Positions 27,184-36,361 of a DNA stretch of 64,000 nt are shown here, piece after piece. Source of the DNA: an uncultured Eubacterium sp. (lineage in GTDB: Bacteria; Bacillota; Clostridia; Oscillospirales; Acutalibacteraceae). Where the stretch lies: NCBI GenBank assembly GCA_944380545.1, contig CALWHV010000014.1:124001-188000 (forward strand), in the 5' to 3' direction. Position numbers and translations under genes: made by a program. How positions within the stretch are numbered: position 1 is the first letter of the stretch; each line of letters begins with the position of its first letter. The notes under the pieces are model-generated. The model did no database searches. It was not told where the DNA came from and saw nothing but the letters and a program-made list of their open reading frames with translations.

Positions 27184-28300
27184 TAACGGCGCAACTTCAT
27201 ATCCCAAGCCGGCGCAGGTGCTCAGAAGCACGGTTGAAGCTCTAAAAAATTTCAGCTTCAATTCCGGCAGAGGAGGCTACAGGCAGTCGGTCAAAGCAGC
27301 CGAAAAAATATATCAGGTCCGCGAAAAGGTTTCCGGAATGTTTTCCTGCGAACCGCAAAACATCGTTTTTACGAAAAACTGCACGGAAGCGCTCAATATA
27401 GCGATAAAAGGCTCGGTAAAAAAAGGAAGCCATGTTATCATTTCCTCTTTGGAGCACAATGCCGTTTGGCGCGTTGTTTCAAAGCTCAAAGAGCAGGGAA
27501 TTATTGATTTTGATATTGCTGATTTTGATTATGACGATGATGTATGCGTTTCAAATTTTGAGTCGTTCATCAGAGAGAATACCGACCTTATTGTTTGTAT
27601 GACAGCTTCAAATGTTTTCGGGGTAGCTTTTCCTGTCAGGCGGCTCGCCGCGCTCGCTCACAGATACTCGGTGCGCTTTATTGCCGATGCCGCTCAGACT
27701 GCCGGCATTATGCCTGTCGGCATAGAAAGCGACGGAGCTGACATTATCTGCGCTCCCGGTCACAAATGCCTGTATGCTCAAATGGGAACGGGCTTTATGG
27801 CTTCTGCAAAAAATATCAAGCTCGATACGCTGATACAAGGCGGCACGGGCAGCGCATCACTGAGCGCCTCTCAGCCCTCCGAGCCTCCCGAACGCTTTGA
27901 AGCCGGTACGCTCAATAACAGCGGCATAATCTCTCTCGGTGCGGGAATTGATTTTATAAATAATAGGGGAATGGAGAATATTTACGGCCACGAGATGCGA
28001 CTCGCTCGGTTTTTATACGACGGAATAAATCAATCGCCCAACACTCGCCTTTATGTGCCGCGGCCGGAAAACGGCAAGAGCGCGCCGATTATTGCGTTTA
28101 ATATGGACGGAAAATCAAGCGAAAGTGTCGCCGCTTCTCTTGCGGCTCACGATATCGCGGTCAGGGCGGGCTATCACTGCTCGGCTCTTGCCCATTCGTT
28201 TTTTAAAACGCTTGATACGGGAGTCGTTCGCCTCTGTCCGTCCGTGTTCACCACGCAAAGGGATTGTGAAGTTTTTTTAAATACTTTAAAAAAACTTTGA
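27170..28300 (+). CDS. Cysteine desulfurase-like class V aminotransferase
   Basis: This PLP enzyme of 376 residues starts MIYLDNGATSYPKP, as in the SufS/CsdA-type group. EHNAVWRV near residue 98, DAAQTAGIMPV near 176 and the PLP lysine in APGHKCLYAQMG near 198 are clear; the catalytic cysteine is in RAGYHCSALAH near 342. It would take sulfur (or selenium) from cysteine (or selenocysteine). The ATG at 27170 is chosen because the family start follows it; the ORF extends 13 codons upstream into DUF3343. No SufU or IscU gene is nearby, so iron-sulfur assembly is not implied. Confidence 0.92.
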   Translation: MIYLDNGATSYPKPAQVLRSTVEALKNFSFNSGRGGYRQSVKAAEKIYQVREKVSGMFSCEPQNIVFTKNCTEALNIAIKGSVKKGSHVIISSLEHNAVWRVVSKLKEQGIIDFDIADFDYDDDVCVSNFESFIRENTDLIVCMTASNVFGVAFPVRRLAALAHRYSVRFIADAAQTAGIMPVGIESDGADIICAPGHKCLYAQMGTGFMASAKNIKLDTLIQGGTGSASLSASQPSEPPERFEAGTLNNSGIISLGAGIDFINNRGMENIYGHEMRLARFLYDGINQSPNTRLYVPRPENGKSAPIIAFNMDGKSSESVAASLAAHDIAVRAGYHCSALAHSFFKTLDTGVVRLCPSVFTTQRDCEVFLNTLKKL

Positions 28301-28379
28301 TTTATCCTTTATTATTTTAATTTTTTATGCTACAATAAATTTGTAAGTTTATAAATAGTTAATATTGGATGGTTTATCA

Positions 28380-29249
28380 ATGAAGGAAAGTATCTCTGAA
28401 TTCTTCAACAGAATACTAAGCGTGTTCTCAACTTTCAGGTTCACGGATTTCCTTGATATCGTGCTTGTGGCGATTATGATCTATCTCTGCGTTCGCATCA
28501 TCAGGGAAACAAGGGCAATGCAGCTCGTAAAGGGCATAATATTCGTTGCGGTTATATTTTTAATCGTTAACCTGCTTGATATGGAGGCGTCCGCTAATAT
28601 TTTCAGAATGATATTCAGCAATATCATTTTGATTGTTTTTGTGCTTTTTGCGCCGGAAATAAGAAAAATCTTAGAGCAGGTAGGAAAGGGAACGGCAAGA
28701 AAGAATTTTAAAACTATCATCCACCCCGGCGTTGCCGTTGAGCTTGATGAGATTCAAAATGCCATCGAGAGCACTATCAAGGCGTGTTCAAATCTGAGCG
28801 ACAGCAAAACGGGCGCGCTTATAGTTTTTGAAAACGACACCTTGCTCGGTAATGTGATAGACAGCGGCACTGTTTTGAACGCCAAGCCGTCAAGAGAGCT
28901 GATTGAAAATATATTCTACCCTAAAACGCCGCTTCACGACGGTGCAATGGTCATAAGAAACGGCGAGATAATCGCCGCCGGCTGCATCCTGCCGCTGACT
29001 AAAAAGGAGCTTAAGTCAAAATACGGCACGAGGCACAGGGCCGCCGTAGGCCTGTCTGAGGAGAGCGACGCGATAGTCGTTGTCGTTTCCGAGGAAACGG
29101 GAGCGATTTCCGTTGCGCGCGGCGGAGTGCTTTCAAGCAATATTTCTGACGGCGAGCTGCGCGATATTTTAATGAGCACATTCATACCGAGCGGCTCTTC
29201 AGCAGACGATAAGATTATCACAAAGCTGGTAAGGAGGGTGAAAAAATAA
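28380..29249 (+). CDS. cdaA: Diadenylate cyclase CdaA (c-di-AMP synthase)
   Basis: A membrane-bound enzyme of 289 residues that makes cyclic di-AMP from two ATP. Three N-terminal helices (about 15-85) precede the DAC domain with the catalytic DGAMVIRNG and RHRAAVGLSEESDA motifs. It runs with cdaR, joined as TAATG, as in most Firmicutes; glmM, the usual third gene, is missing here. ATG at 28380 is preferred; an in-frame TTG at 28365 would add five residues. The Shine-Dalgarno is weak. c-di-AMP controls potassium, osmotic balance and cell wall state. Confidence 0.95.
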   Translation: MKESISEFFNRILSVFSTFRFTDFLDIVLVAIMIYLCVRIIRETRAMQLVKGIIFVAVIFLIVNLLDMEASANIFRMIFSNIILIVFVLFAPEIRKILEQVGKGTARKNFKTIIHPGVAVELDEIQNAIESTIKACSNLSDSKTGALIVFENDTLLGNVIDSGTVLNAKPSRELIENIFYPKTPLHDGAMVIRNGEIIAAGCILPLTKKELKSKYGTRHRAAVGLSEESDAIVVVVSEETGAISVARGGVLSSNISDGELRDILMSTFIPSGSSADDKIITKLVRRVKK

Positions 29250-30526
29250 TGCCTTCCTCAAAAAACGGCAAAAAAAAGAAATTTTCTATCCGCAAGCTCA
29301 TTTATAACGATAAATATCTTATCGTTATTTCGGTTCTTGCCGCCGTTGCGATATGGGTTGCAACCTCTATAAATCTGAGCCCGGAAACCACAAAAACCAT
29401 AACCGTTCCCGTAACGGTCGATTTTACGGGCACTCTTGCGGAGCAGCTCGGCATACAGTATTTTGACTCAACGGATGTAACGGTCGATGTCACGGTATCC
29501 TGCCAGCGATATCTTGCAAAGGATATCACGGCAGACAGCATTTCGGCAACTCTGAGAACGGATACCGTTACCTCCGCCGGTTATCAGTCCGTGCAGATTC
29601 TTGTTTCTTCTCGCAGTGAAGACGATTTCACCATAGAAAGCTATTACCCGACCTCTGTTGCAGGGCTTTACGATGTTTATCAGGAGCAGAGCTTTCCGCT
29701 GGAGCTTGATTACACCAACACCGATTTCTGCGCGGACGGCTATGTTGCCGGTGAAACAACGCTCAGTTCCGAGGAGGTCGTTGCGTCAGGTCCGCGCACC
29801 TATGTCTCTCAAATCAGCAGGGTGGCGGCGTCTGTTAGCCTCGATTCGGGACTCACGGAATCTCAGCTTGTTGATCTTGCGCCCGTTGCGTATAACGCTG
29901 AGGGCAGGCAGCTTGATTATATAACATTTAATGACGCAGTCAGCGCCAATATCCCGATTCTAAAGGTTGAAACGCTTTCCCCGCATGTCGATCTGGTGAA
30001 CGCTCCCGCCGATGTCGCTTCCGCTGCAAGCGTAACTTATTCGGCTGACCGAGTTCAGGCGGGCGTTCTTGAGTCCAACAGCCAGCAGTATCTCGATATA
30101 GGCGATATAGATTTTTCCGAGGTATCTGCCGGTGAAAATGAATTTACCTTTGATCTGACTCAGCTCAGCGGCGTCGTTGTGCTTGACGGTACGCAGAGCA
30201 TAACCGTTACAGTAACGATGCCGGAGGATTATGAAAGCCGTGATATATCCGTTGCCGCTTCCGCTGTTACCGTAACGGCGCCGGACGGGTTTTCGGCAAG
30301 GGCACTCAGTATCTCGCCGTCTCGTATTACGGTATTCGGCCCCGCCTCACAGCTCGACGAGCTCAGCTCGGATTCTATTTCCGTTTCGTGCGATCTGCGC
30401 TCGTCTGCGGATAATGCCGCTATCGGAACGCGGGATTATGACGCAGCTGTTTCCGTATCCGGAGCTTCGTCCTGCTGGGTTTACGGCAACTATTCTGCAA
30501 CCGTGCGACTCACTGCGGATGAATAA
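29249..30526 (+). CDS. cdaR: CdaR-like YbbR domain protein
   Basis: The 425-residue protein has a basic N-terminus, one membrane helix (about 26-46) and an extracytoplasmic part made of about four YbbR repeats, seen as repeated ITVPV / VTVSC beta strands. CdaR binds and modulates CdaA at the membrane. The gene directly follows cdaA and is the last of the operon, ending at a strong shared terminator. Confidence 0.92.
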   Translation: MPSSKNGKKKKFSIRKLIYNDKYLIVISVLAAVAIWVATSINLSPETTKTITVPVTVDFTGTLAEQLGIQYFDSTDVTVDVTVSCQRYLAKDITADSISATLRTDTVTSAGYQSVQILVSSRSEDDFTIESYYPTSVAGLYDVYQEQSFPLELDYTNTDFCADGYVAGETTLSSEEVVASGPRTYVSQISRVAASVSLDSGLTESQLVDLAPVAYNAEGRQLDYITFNDAVSANIPILKVETLSPHVDLVNAPADVASAASVTYSADRVQAGVLESNSQQYLDIGDIDFSEVSAGENEFTFDLTQLSGVVVLDGTQSITVTVTMPEDYESRDISVAASAVTVTAPDGFSARALSISPSRITVFGPASQLDELSSDSISVSCDLRSSADNAAIGTRDYDAAVSVSGASSCWVYGNYSATVRLTADE

Positions 30527-30532
30527 TATGAT

Positions 30533-30569
30533 AAAAAAGCCTTTTGCCACAGCGGCAAAAGGCTTTTTC
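30533..30569. terminator. Bidirectional terminator between cdaR and rodA
   Basis: A perfect 15-bp stem (AAAAAGCCTTTTGCC with its complement) around ACAGC. Its T-tract works on both strands, ending cdaAR and the convergent rodA. Confidence 0.95.
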
Positions 30570-30579
30570 AATATTCGGA

Positions 30580-31740
30580 TCAATCTGAATAAAACAGCGC
30601 TTTTGATTGATTTTTACTGTATCTGTATACCGAAAGCACTATGCCCAGCGCAAGATAGATGCTGAGGCTTGATGAACCGCCAGATGAAAACAGCGGCAGC
30701 GTAATGCCGATACAGGGCAGAAGCGAAAGCTCCATACCGACATTTATGAATGTCTGCGCAAGGAGCATTATGCCCACTCCCATACACATCAGATAGCCCA
30801 CATTATCCCTTGCTTTAAGCGCAACGGAAAATATCTTGATAATCAGCACGGCAAGCAGCAGTATTACTGCCATTGCACCAACAAAGCCGAATTCCTCGCC
30901 CGCAACCGATAAAACAAAATCGTTTTGATTTTCAGGCACACGGTGATTCTGCGTCATCCCGCCGTTAAGAAAGCCCTGACCGAACCAGCCGCCGCTTCCT
31001 ATTGCAATTTTGGCGTTGTTTTGCTGGTACATAACATCCTCATAATGCTCGGGATAAAACAGCGCAACTATTCTTTGCCGCTGTATTCCTGAGATCAGAT
31101 TGGTTTGCCACGCCACCATAAAGCCAACTATAATCGCGCAAAAACCGGCCACGAAATAGCCGATGTTTATCTTCGCCATAAAAAGCATCCCGATAAACAT
31201 AATAAGGAATATAAGCGCAGAGCCCGCGTCGCCCGTCAGCACAACAAGCGCTATCGGGATAAGCCCGTGAATAACGAGCGGCACGATGGTCTTGAGCCGG
31301 TTTATATTATCCTTAACCATATCAAGGTGATAGGAAAATGAAATAATAAAGCCTACCTTCATTATCTCCGAGCTTTGAAGCGTAAATGCGCCGAACCGCA
31401 GCCAGCTTCGCGCCGTGGTTCTGTCTGACGGGGCTTCGCCGAAGAAAAAGGTTACTATCATCAGCAGTATGCACCCGCCGGCGATTATAGGCCAGAGCTT
31501 GCTTATGACTTCGTAATTTATCATAGAAAGCGCAAGCGCTATTATAACGCCGCCCACAACGGTTATCAGCATCGCTATAAGCTGCCGCGAGATAATTTCA
31601 CCCTCGTCAAGAGCGTAGTAGGTGGCGCTGTACACGAGCGTAAGCCCGTATGCGGAGGCGCACAGCGCGGTCAATACGGTAAAAATATCAAGTCCTGAGA
31701 AAAAATCAAACGCCGTTGTTTTTTTCTTCAGTGTGTTCAA
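30580..31740 (-). CDS. rodA: RodA-type SEDS peptidoglycan glycosyltransferase
   Basis: The 386-residue protein has about ten membrane helices and SEDS motifs: ARSWLRFGAFTLQSSEIMK near residue 110, the conserved aspartate in LTGDAGSALIF (about 170), PENQNDFVLSVAGEEFGF near 280, and the ending FSSGGSSSLSIYLALGIVLS. It polymerises lipid II with a partner class B PBP. The wording fits RodA better than FtsW. The start is TTG at 31740, with GGAGGTGG ahead; no ATG is near. It stands alone, without mreBCD. Confidence 0.92.
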   Translation of the reverse strand: MNTLKKKTTAFDFFSGLDIFTVLTALCASAYGLTLVYSATYYALDEGEIISRQLIAMLITVVGGVIIALALSMINYEVISKLWPIIAGGCILLMIVTFFFGEAPSDRTTARSWLRFGAFTLQSSEIMKVGFIISFSYHLDMVKDNINRLKTIVPLVIHGLIPIALVVLTGDAGSALIFLIMFIGMLFMAKINIGYFVAGFCAIIVGFMVAWQTNLISGIQRQRIVALFYPEHYEDVMYQQNNAKIAIGSGGWFGQGFLNGGMTQNHRVPENQNDFVLSVAGEEFGFVGAMAVILLLAVLIIKIFSVALKARDNVGYLMCMGVGIMLLAQTFINVGMELSLLPCIGITLPLFSSGGSSSLSIYLALGIVLSVYRYSKNQSKALFYSD

Positions 31741-31770
31741 TGCACCACCTCCGCCGAAATTGATAAATAT

Positions 31771-31799
31771 ATTATATTATTCTTGCTTATCAAATGCAA
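31771..31799 (-). promoter_or_regulatory. rodA promoter
   Basis: On the minus strand: TTGCAT (31799-31794), 17 bases, TATAAT (31776-31771). It lies just upstream of the rodA Shine-Dalgarno in the gap shared with fhs. Confidence 0.7.
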
Positions 31800-31816
31800 G
31801 CTTATTTAATATAGAG

Positions 31817-31844
31817 TTGAAATAATTTAATTATATGTTATAAT
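31817..31844 (+). promoter_or_regulatory. fhs operon promoter
   Basis: TTGAAA (31817-31822), 16 bases, TATAAT (31839-31844). A leader of about 85 bases follows before the fhs ATG. It includes a GC-rich hairpin near 31895-31910, but I recognise no riboswitch in it. Confidence 0.7.
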
Positions 31845-31935
31845 ATCCTTGCGATTAAAAAGCTGTCGTTTCAAACACGCGCTGCGCCTTGTGCCGGCGT
31901 TCGGCGGCTTGATTATTTTTAACGGGGGAATAGCA

Positions 31936-33603
31936 ATGCTGTCTGATATAGAAATAGCACGCGGCGCCGATATGAAAAAAATCACCGATGTGGCTCAAAC
32001 CATCGGTATAAACGCTGAGGAGCTTGAACTTTACGGAAGCTATAAGGCAAAGCTTTCCGATGAGCTTCTTAAAAGCCTCGAGAGCAAAAAAGACGGCAAG
32101 CTTGTTCTTGTTACCGCCGTTAATCCCACTCCTGCCGGCGAGGGCAAAACCACCGTTACCATCGGTCTGGGCGACGGTATGCGCAGAATCGGTAAAAACG
32201 CGGTTATCGCGCTTCGCGAGCCGTCCCTCGGACCCGTGTTCGGAATAAAAGGCGGCGCTGCGGGAGGCGGCTACAGCCAGGTGCTGCCTATGGAGGATAT
32301 CAACCTTCATTTTACAGGAGATATGCACGCGATTACAAGCGCAAACAACCTGATGTGCGCCGTGCTCGATAATCATATCCAGCAGGGGAACGCGCTCGGA
32401 ATCGACCCCAGACGGGTGCTTGCAAAGCGCTGCCTTGATATGAACGACCGCGCGCTCAGAAATATCGTCTGCGGTCTCGGCGGCGCGGTCAACGGCGTGC
32501 CCAGAGAAGATCATTTTATAATCACCGTTGCGTCAGAGGTTATGGCAATCCTGTGCCTTGCAAGCGATGTTTTCGACCTTAAAAAGCGTCTCGGAAATAT
32601 ACTCGTTGCGTACACCTATGACGGCAAGCCGGTATACTGCCGCGACATAAAGGCAAACGGCGCGATGACCGTTTTGCTCAAGGAAGCCATCAAGCCCAAT
32701 CTTGTTCAAACAATAGAAAATAATCCGGCTATTATGCACGGCGGCCCGTTTGCAAATATCGCTCACGGCTGCAACAGCGTGCGCGCCACGAAAGCCGCGC
32801 TGAAGCTCGGCGATTACTGCATAACAGAGGCGGGCTTCGGCTCGGATCTCGGCGCTGAAAAGTTCCTTGACATCAAGTGCCGTCTTGCCGGCTTAAAGCC
32901 AAGCTGCATCGTGCTGGTTGCAACCGTGCGTTCAATGAAGTATAACGGCGGAGTGCCTAAAGAGGAGCTTACAAAAGAAAACCTTGAGGCTCTCAAAAAA
33001 GGCTCGGTAAACCTTGCCGCGCATATAGAAAATCTTAAAAAATTCGGCGTTAATGTTGTTGTTGCAATAAATCATTTTTATGCCGATACACAGGCGGAAA
33101 TTGATTTTGTAAAGGATTTTTGCAGCTCACTCGGCGTTGAGGCAGCCGTTACAAAATGCTTTGCAGAGGGCTCAAAGGGCTCTGTTGAGCTTGCCGAGTT
33201 GGTTGCCGCTGCGTGTGAAAAAGAAAGCTCATTCAAGCCTATTTACGAGCTTGATATGCCTATCAAGGAAAAAATCAGCACAATAGCGCGCGAGATTTAC
33301 GGCGCAGACGGCGTTGAGTATTCTGCCGCCGCCGAAAAGAGCATTGCTCAGTTTGAAGAGCTCGGCGCCGGTAATATGCCGGTTTGCATTGCAAAAACGC
33401 AGTACAGCCTTTCGGATAACGCCTCGCTTCTCGGCAGACCGAGCGGATTTAATCTGCATATTGCCTCCGTGGAGCTTTCAGGCGGCGCGGGCTTCGTTGT
33501 GTGCAGAACCGGCTCCGTTATGACTATGCCCGGCCTTTCCAAAAATCCCGCGGCTTATAATATAGATATTGATAAAAACGGCAATACCGTAGGGCTTTTC
33601 TGA
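31936..33603 (+). CDS. fhs: Formate-tetrahydrofolate ligase
   Basis: This 555-residue enzyme joins formate to tetrahydrofolate using ATP, feeding 10-formyl-THF into purine synthesis or one-carbon metabolism. The P-loop [12 protein letters not shown] is near residue 65, followed by [21 protein letters not shown], both family signatures. ATG at 31936 ([13 protein letters not shown]) is chosen because GGGGGAA lies ahead; the frame opens further upstream at 31849, but that part is not conserved. It heads an operon with tsaE, tsaB and rpiB. Presence of Fhs alone does not show acetogenesis. Confidence 0.97.
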   Translation: MLSDIEIARGADMKKITDVAQTIGINAEELELYGSYKAKLSDELLKSLESKKDGKLVLVTAVNPTPAGEGKTTVTIGLGDGMRRIGKNAVIALREPSLGPVFGIKGGAAGGGYSQVLPMEDINLHFTGDMHAITSANNLMCAVLDNHIQQGNALGIDPRRVLAKRCLDMNDRALRNIVCGLGGAVNGVPREDHFIITVASEVMAILCLASDVFDLKKRLGNILVAYTYDGKPVYCRDIKANGAMTVLLKEAIKPNLVQTIENNPAIMHGGPFANIAHGCNSVRATKAALKLGDYCITEAGFGSDLGAEKFLDIKCRLAGLKPSCIVLVATVRSMKYNGGVPKEELTKENLEALKKGSVNLAAHIENLKKFGVNVVVAINHFYADTQAEIDFVKDFCSSLGVEAAVTKCFAEGSKGSVELAELVAAACEKESSFKPIYELDMPIKEKISTIAREIYGADGVEYSAAAEKSIAQFEELGAGNMPVCIAKTQYSLSDNASLLGRPSGFNLHIASVELSGGAGFVVCRTGSVMTMPGLSKNPAAYNIDIDKNGNTVGLF

Positions 33604-33604
33604 T

Positions 33605-34036
33605 ATGCAGATCTACCGTTCCGATTCAAGAGAGGATACCGTTTCGTTTGCCGCTGAATTTGCAAAAACACTTCCTAAAGGCGCCGTCATTGCTTTTTTG
33701 GGCGGTATGGGCGCCGGTAAGACCGCGTTTGTAACCGGTCTTGCCTTAGGCCTCGGTATAAAAGACGATGTTTCATCACCCACTTTTGCCATCTGCAACC
33801 GATATGAAACCGACGGCAGGGTGCTTTATCATTTTGATATGTACAGGGTAAACGGCTGGGACGACCTTTATACCACGGGTTATTTTGACTGTATTGAGAG
33901 CGGCGCGTATGTTGCCGTTGAATGGGCTGAAAATATTTTCGGTGCGCTGCCGGACGACTGCGTTGTTATTGACATAAAAAAGCTCTCTGATAACGGCAGG
34001 GAATTTCGAATATGCAATAAGGAAGAGATAAAATAA
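33605..34036 (+). CDS. tsaE: tRNA threonylcarbamoyladenosine biosynthesis ATPase TsaE
   Basis: The 143-residue ATPase is part of the complex that makes t6A37 in ANN-decoding tRNAs. The Walker A is GGMGAGKTAFVTG near residue 36; SSPTFAICNRYE and HFDMYRVNGWDD follow, and the late AVEWAEN is typical. It starts 1 base after the fhs stop and overlaps tsaB by one base. TsaB is next; TsaC and TsaD are not in the window. Confidence 0.96.
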   Translation: MQIYRSDSREDTVSFAAEFAKTLPKGAVIAFLGGMGAGKTAFVTGLALGLGIKDDVSSPTFAICNRYETDGRVLYHFDMYRVNGWDDLYTTGYFDCIESGAYVAVEWAENIFGALPDDCVVIDIKKLSDNGREFRICNKEEIK

Positions 34037-34716
34037 TGCTTCTTTTAAGCCTTGAATCGTCGGCAGTCACGGCATCCGCCGCGCTGTTTGACGGCTCTGC
34101 GCCTATAAAAAGTGAATTTTTGAATAACGGACTGACGCATAGCGAAACGCTGCTTCCTATGGCTGTGAGCGTTATGCAGGGCCGCTCCTTTTCCGAGCTG
34201 GACGCAATAGCCGTATCCACAGGTCCAGGATCATTTACAGGCGTTCGCATCGGCGTTGCAACGGCTAAGGGCATAGCATTTCCGTATGATATTCCGTGTA
34301 TCTCCATTTCACCGCTTGAGGCGGCCGCATATAATTTTATTGATATGAACTGCACTATTTGCTGTGTTATGGACGCGCGCCGCAATCAGTTTTATAACGC
34401 GCTTTTCAAGGTGGAAAACAAAACGGTCACCCGCCTTTGCGATGACAGAGCCGTTTCCTGCGACGAGCTGCAAGGCGAGTTGTCCGATTACGATAAAGTG
34501 ATCGTTGCCGGTGACGGCGCTCGGCTGTTTTGCTCTTTATGTGGTCTTGAAAATATCGAACTTGCCCCGCAGAACAGAATCTATCAAAACGCCGTCGGCG
34601 TTGCTCTTGCGGCTCAGAATAAAAAGCCGGTTTCCGCCTCTATGCTCGCGCCGGTATATCTCAGGCCGAGCCAGGCGGAAAGGCAGCTTGAGCTGAGAAG
34701 AAAAAGTAATGATTAA
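34036..34716 (+). CDS. tsaB: TsaB, t6A complex dimerisation subunit
   Basis: The 226-residue protein has the degenerate ASKHA fold of TsaB: LLSLESSAVTASAALF at the N-terminus, NNGLTHSETLLP, and STGPGSFTGVRIGVATAKG near residue 65. It holds TsaD and TsaE together in t6A synthesis. The start overlaps tsaE (TAATG). Confidence 0.95.
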   Translation: MLLLSLESSAVTASAALFDGSAPIKSEFLNNGLTHSETLLPMAVSVMQGRSFSELDAIAVSTGPGSFTGVRIGVATAKGIAFPYDIPCISISPLEAAAYNFIDMNCTICCVMDARRNQFYNALFKVENKTVTRLCDDRAVSCDELQGELSDYDKVIVAGDGARLFCSLCGLENIELAPQNRIYQNAVGVALAAQNKKPVSASMLAPVYLRPSQAERQLELRRKSND

Positions 34717-34727
34717 AGGAGATTATT

Positions 34728-35177
34728 ATGATTGCACTCGGTTGTGACCACGCGGGCTTTCCGCTCAAAGAGGAAATAAAGCAGTATCTTGATTCGCAGA
34801 ATATTGCCTATCACGATTACGGCTGCTATTCGCCTGAAAGGTTCAATTACGCCGTTTCCGCGCAAAAGGCTTGCGACGCCGTTGTAAAAGGGGAGTGCAG
34901 CAAGGCGCTTTTGTTTTGCGGCACGGGCATCGGTATCTCTATGGCTGCAAACAAGGTTAAGGGCATCAGAGCCGCGGCTTGCTCGGATTATTTCAGCGCC
35001 AAATATACGCGCGCTCACAACGATGCGAACTGCCTTTGCCTCGGCGCGCGCGTTGTGGGAGCAGGTCTTGCAGAAGAGCTTGTTTCCGTTTTTCTGAACA
35101 CCGAATTTGAAGGCGGAAGGCACCAAACAAGGATAGACCAGATAACCGATATAGAAAACGGTAAAAAATTATATTGA
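34728..35177 (+). CDS. rpiB: Ribose-5-phosphate isomerase B
   Basis: The 149-residue RpiB interconverts ribose 5-phosphate and ribulose 5-phosphate. Motifs: ALGCDHAGFPLKEEI at the N-terminus, active cysteine in LLFCGTGIGISMAANK (about residue 65), and the C-terminal GGRHQTRIDQI. AAAGGAG precedes the ATG. It is the last gene of the fhs operon. RpiB relatives can act on other sugar phosphates, but the cysteine and GTGIG loop fit RpiB well. Confidence 0.93.
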   Translation: MIALGCDHAGFPLKEEIKQYLDSQNIAYHDYGCYSPERFNYAVSAQKACDAVVKGECSKALLFCGTGIGISMAANKVKGIRAAACSDYFSAKYTRAHNDANCLCLGARVVGAGLAEELVSVFLNTEFEGGRHQTRIDQITDIENGKKLY

Positions 35178-35206
35178 TCGTTATTGTTTATACAGAAACC
35201 TATAAA

Positions 35207-35234
35207 AAGAGAGCCGCCCGTTTGGGCGGCTCTT
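35207..35234. terminator. Bidirectional terminator after rpiB
   Basis: A 9-bp stem GAGCCGCCC / GGGCGGCTC, with A and T runs on either side, serves rpiB and the convergent lipoprotein gene. Confidence 0.92.
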
Positions 35235-35260
35235 TGCTGTTATTTATTCGTTGCTGCTCC

Positions 35261-36214
35261 TCAGCTCCATTTTAGCGCTTTAACCGAGAAGCCGAGCGAT
35301 GTATCAAGCCTGTTCTTCTGAATAACAGCCACAAGCTTTGTTGCCTTGCAGCTTGAATCAAGACCTTCAACATCCGCAATTACCTTATAGTAGTTATTGT
35401 TGCCGAGATCCTGAATTTCGGTTATGTTGACGCGGTGCGTAGGCTCTTCATAGGAATCGGCGGTAATCGTAAATGTATCGCGCGAGCCGTTATATCTTAT
35501 AGGAGCGGGGTTAGTAGCGCCGTCGTCAGTATAATCGTTGCAGCTTGTTTTAAATGATACGACCGTTCTTGCAAAGTAGCTGAAAAGGTCAACAACAACG
35601 GTTGTGCTGGCAAAATTATTTGTGTTAAGATTTTCTCTTTGCAGCATCCAGCAGGCAACATGGGTAGCAATGCTTATCGGCACCTGCTGATTGCTCTCGT
35701 AGCTTTCAGTGTAAAGATAGGGCACCTCAAGCATATTGGTAATTATTTTTACATCTCTGTCGCTGAAGGTGACGCTTGTGCCGGATTCAGATGTGCCGGG
35801 CACGGAATCCTCGTCTATCGGCAGGGTGGTGAGCTCTGCTGCGGTAGTGCCTGAACCGCCTGTGTTATTGGAAACATCCTCGCGGTCTGTAACCTGTTCA
35901 GGTCCGGTTCCGGGCTCGATATCCTCTTCCTCGTCTTCCTTATCTTCTTTAGAGGACTGCGCGCTGTTATAATTCTTAGGGTTGTCAATAACCTCTCCGG
36001 TCCGATTACCGTCGGAGTCTAAAACATACGCCTTGCCGTCCTCGTATTCAACGGGAACCTCGTTGCCTTCGGCATCAACCTCAAAGCCGTAATCATTAAC
36101 GCTGTCTGCAAGTCCGCCGGCGGTCTCCGCGGTTTGCGGGTCGTCGCTGCATCCTGCAAAGCAGCACGCCAAAAGGCAAACGCACATCAAAACAGCGCTT
36201 ATTTTTCTAATCAT
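35261..36214 (-). CDS. Predicted lipoprotein of unknown function
   Basis: A protein of 317 residues. A signal peptide ends in lipobox FAGC (C22), so it should be anchored on the outer face of the membrane. Residues 23 to about 155 are acidic and low-complexity (many E, D, T, S, G), a likely spacer through the cell wall. The region from about 155 on (SVTFSDRDVKIITNML onward) looks globular, with alternating beta strands and a SCKATKL pair near the end. I do not recognise the domain. AGAGGTG lies 7 bases before the ATG. It has its own promoter. Confidence 0.75.
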   Translation of the reverse strand: MIRKISAVLMCVCLLACCFAGCSDDPQTAETAGGLADSVNDYGFEVDAEGNEVPVEYEDGKAYVLDSDGNRTGEVIDNPKNYNSAQSSKEDKEDEEEDIEPGTGPEQVTDREDVSNNTGGSGTTAAELTTLPIDEDSVPGTSESGTSVTFSDRDVKIITNMLEVPYLYTESYESNQQVPISIATHVACWMLQRENLNTNNFASTTVVVDLFSYFARTVVSFKTSCNDYTDDGATNPAPIRYNGSRDTFTITADSYEEPTHRVNITEIQDLGNNNYYKVIADVEGLDSSCKATKLVAVIQKNRLDTSLGFSVKALKWS

Positions 36215-36246
36215 TGACGAACACCTCTGATTTTTGCTTTTTATTT

Positions 36247-36275
36247 ATTATAAATAGTTTTTTTTGAAATGTAAA
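36247..36275 (-). promoter_or_regulatory. Promoter of the lipoprotein gene
   Basis: On the minus strand: TTTACA (36275-36270), 17 bases, TATAAT (36252-36247). Confidence 0.65.
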
Positions 36276-36313
36276 TACGCTTTTAAATATAGAACACAAA
36301 TATTTACGATTCG

Positions 36314-36344
36314 TTTACAAATTAAAGAATTTTTATTGTATAAT
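36314..36344 (+). promoter_or_regulatory. Possible promoter of the small membrane protein gene
   Basis: TTTACA (36314-36319), 19 bases, TATAAT (36339-36344). Spacing is long. The transcript would begin close to the Shine-Dalgarno AGGTGAT at 36351, so the leader would be unusually short. Confidence 0.4.
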
Positions 36345-36361
36345 ATTGGCAGGTGATAGTT

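Noticed and set aside
31845-31935. Possible folate-type riboswitch in the fhs leader
   Set aside because: The leader is only about 85 bases and does not show the conserved core of the tetrahydrofolate riboswitch; only a simple GC hairpin is visible.
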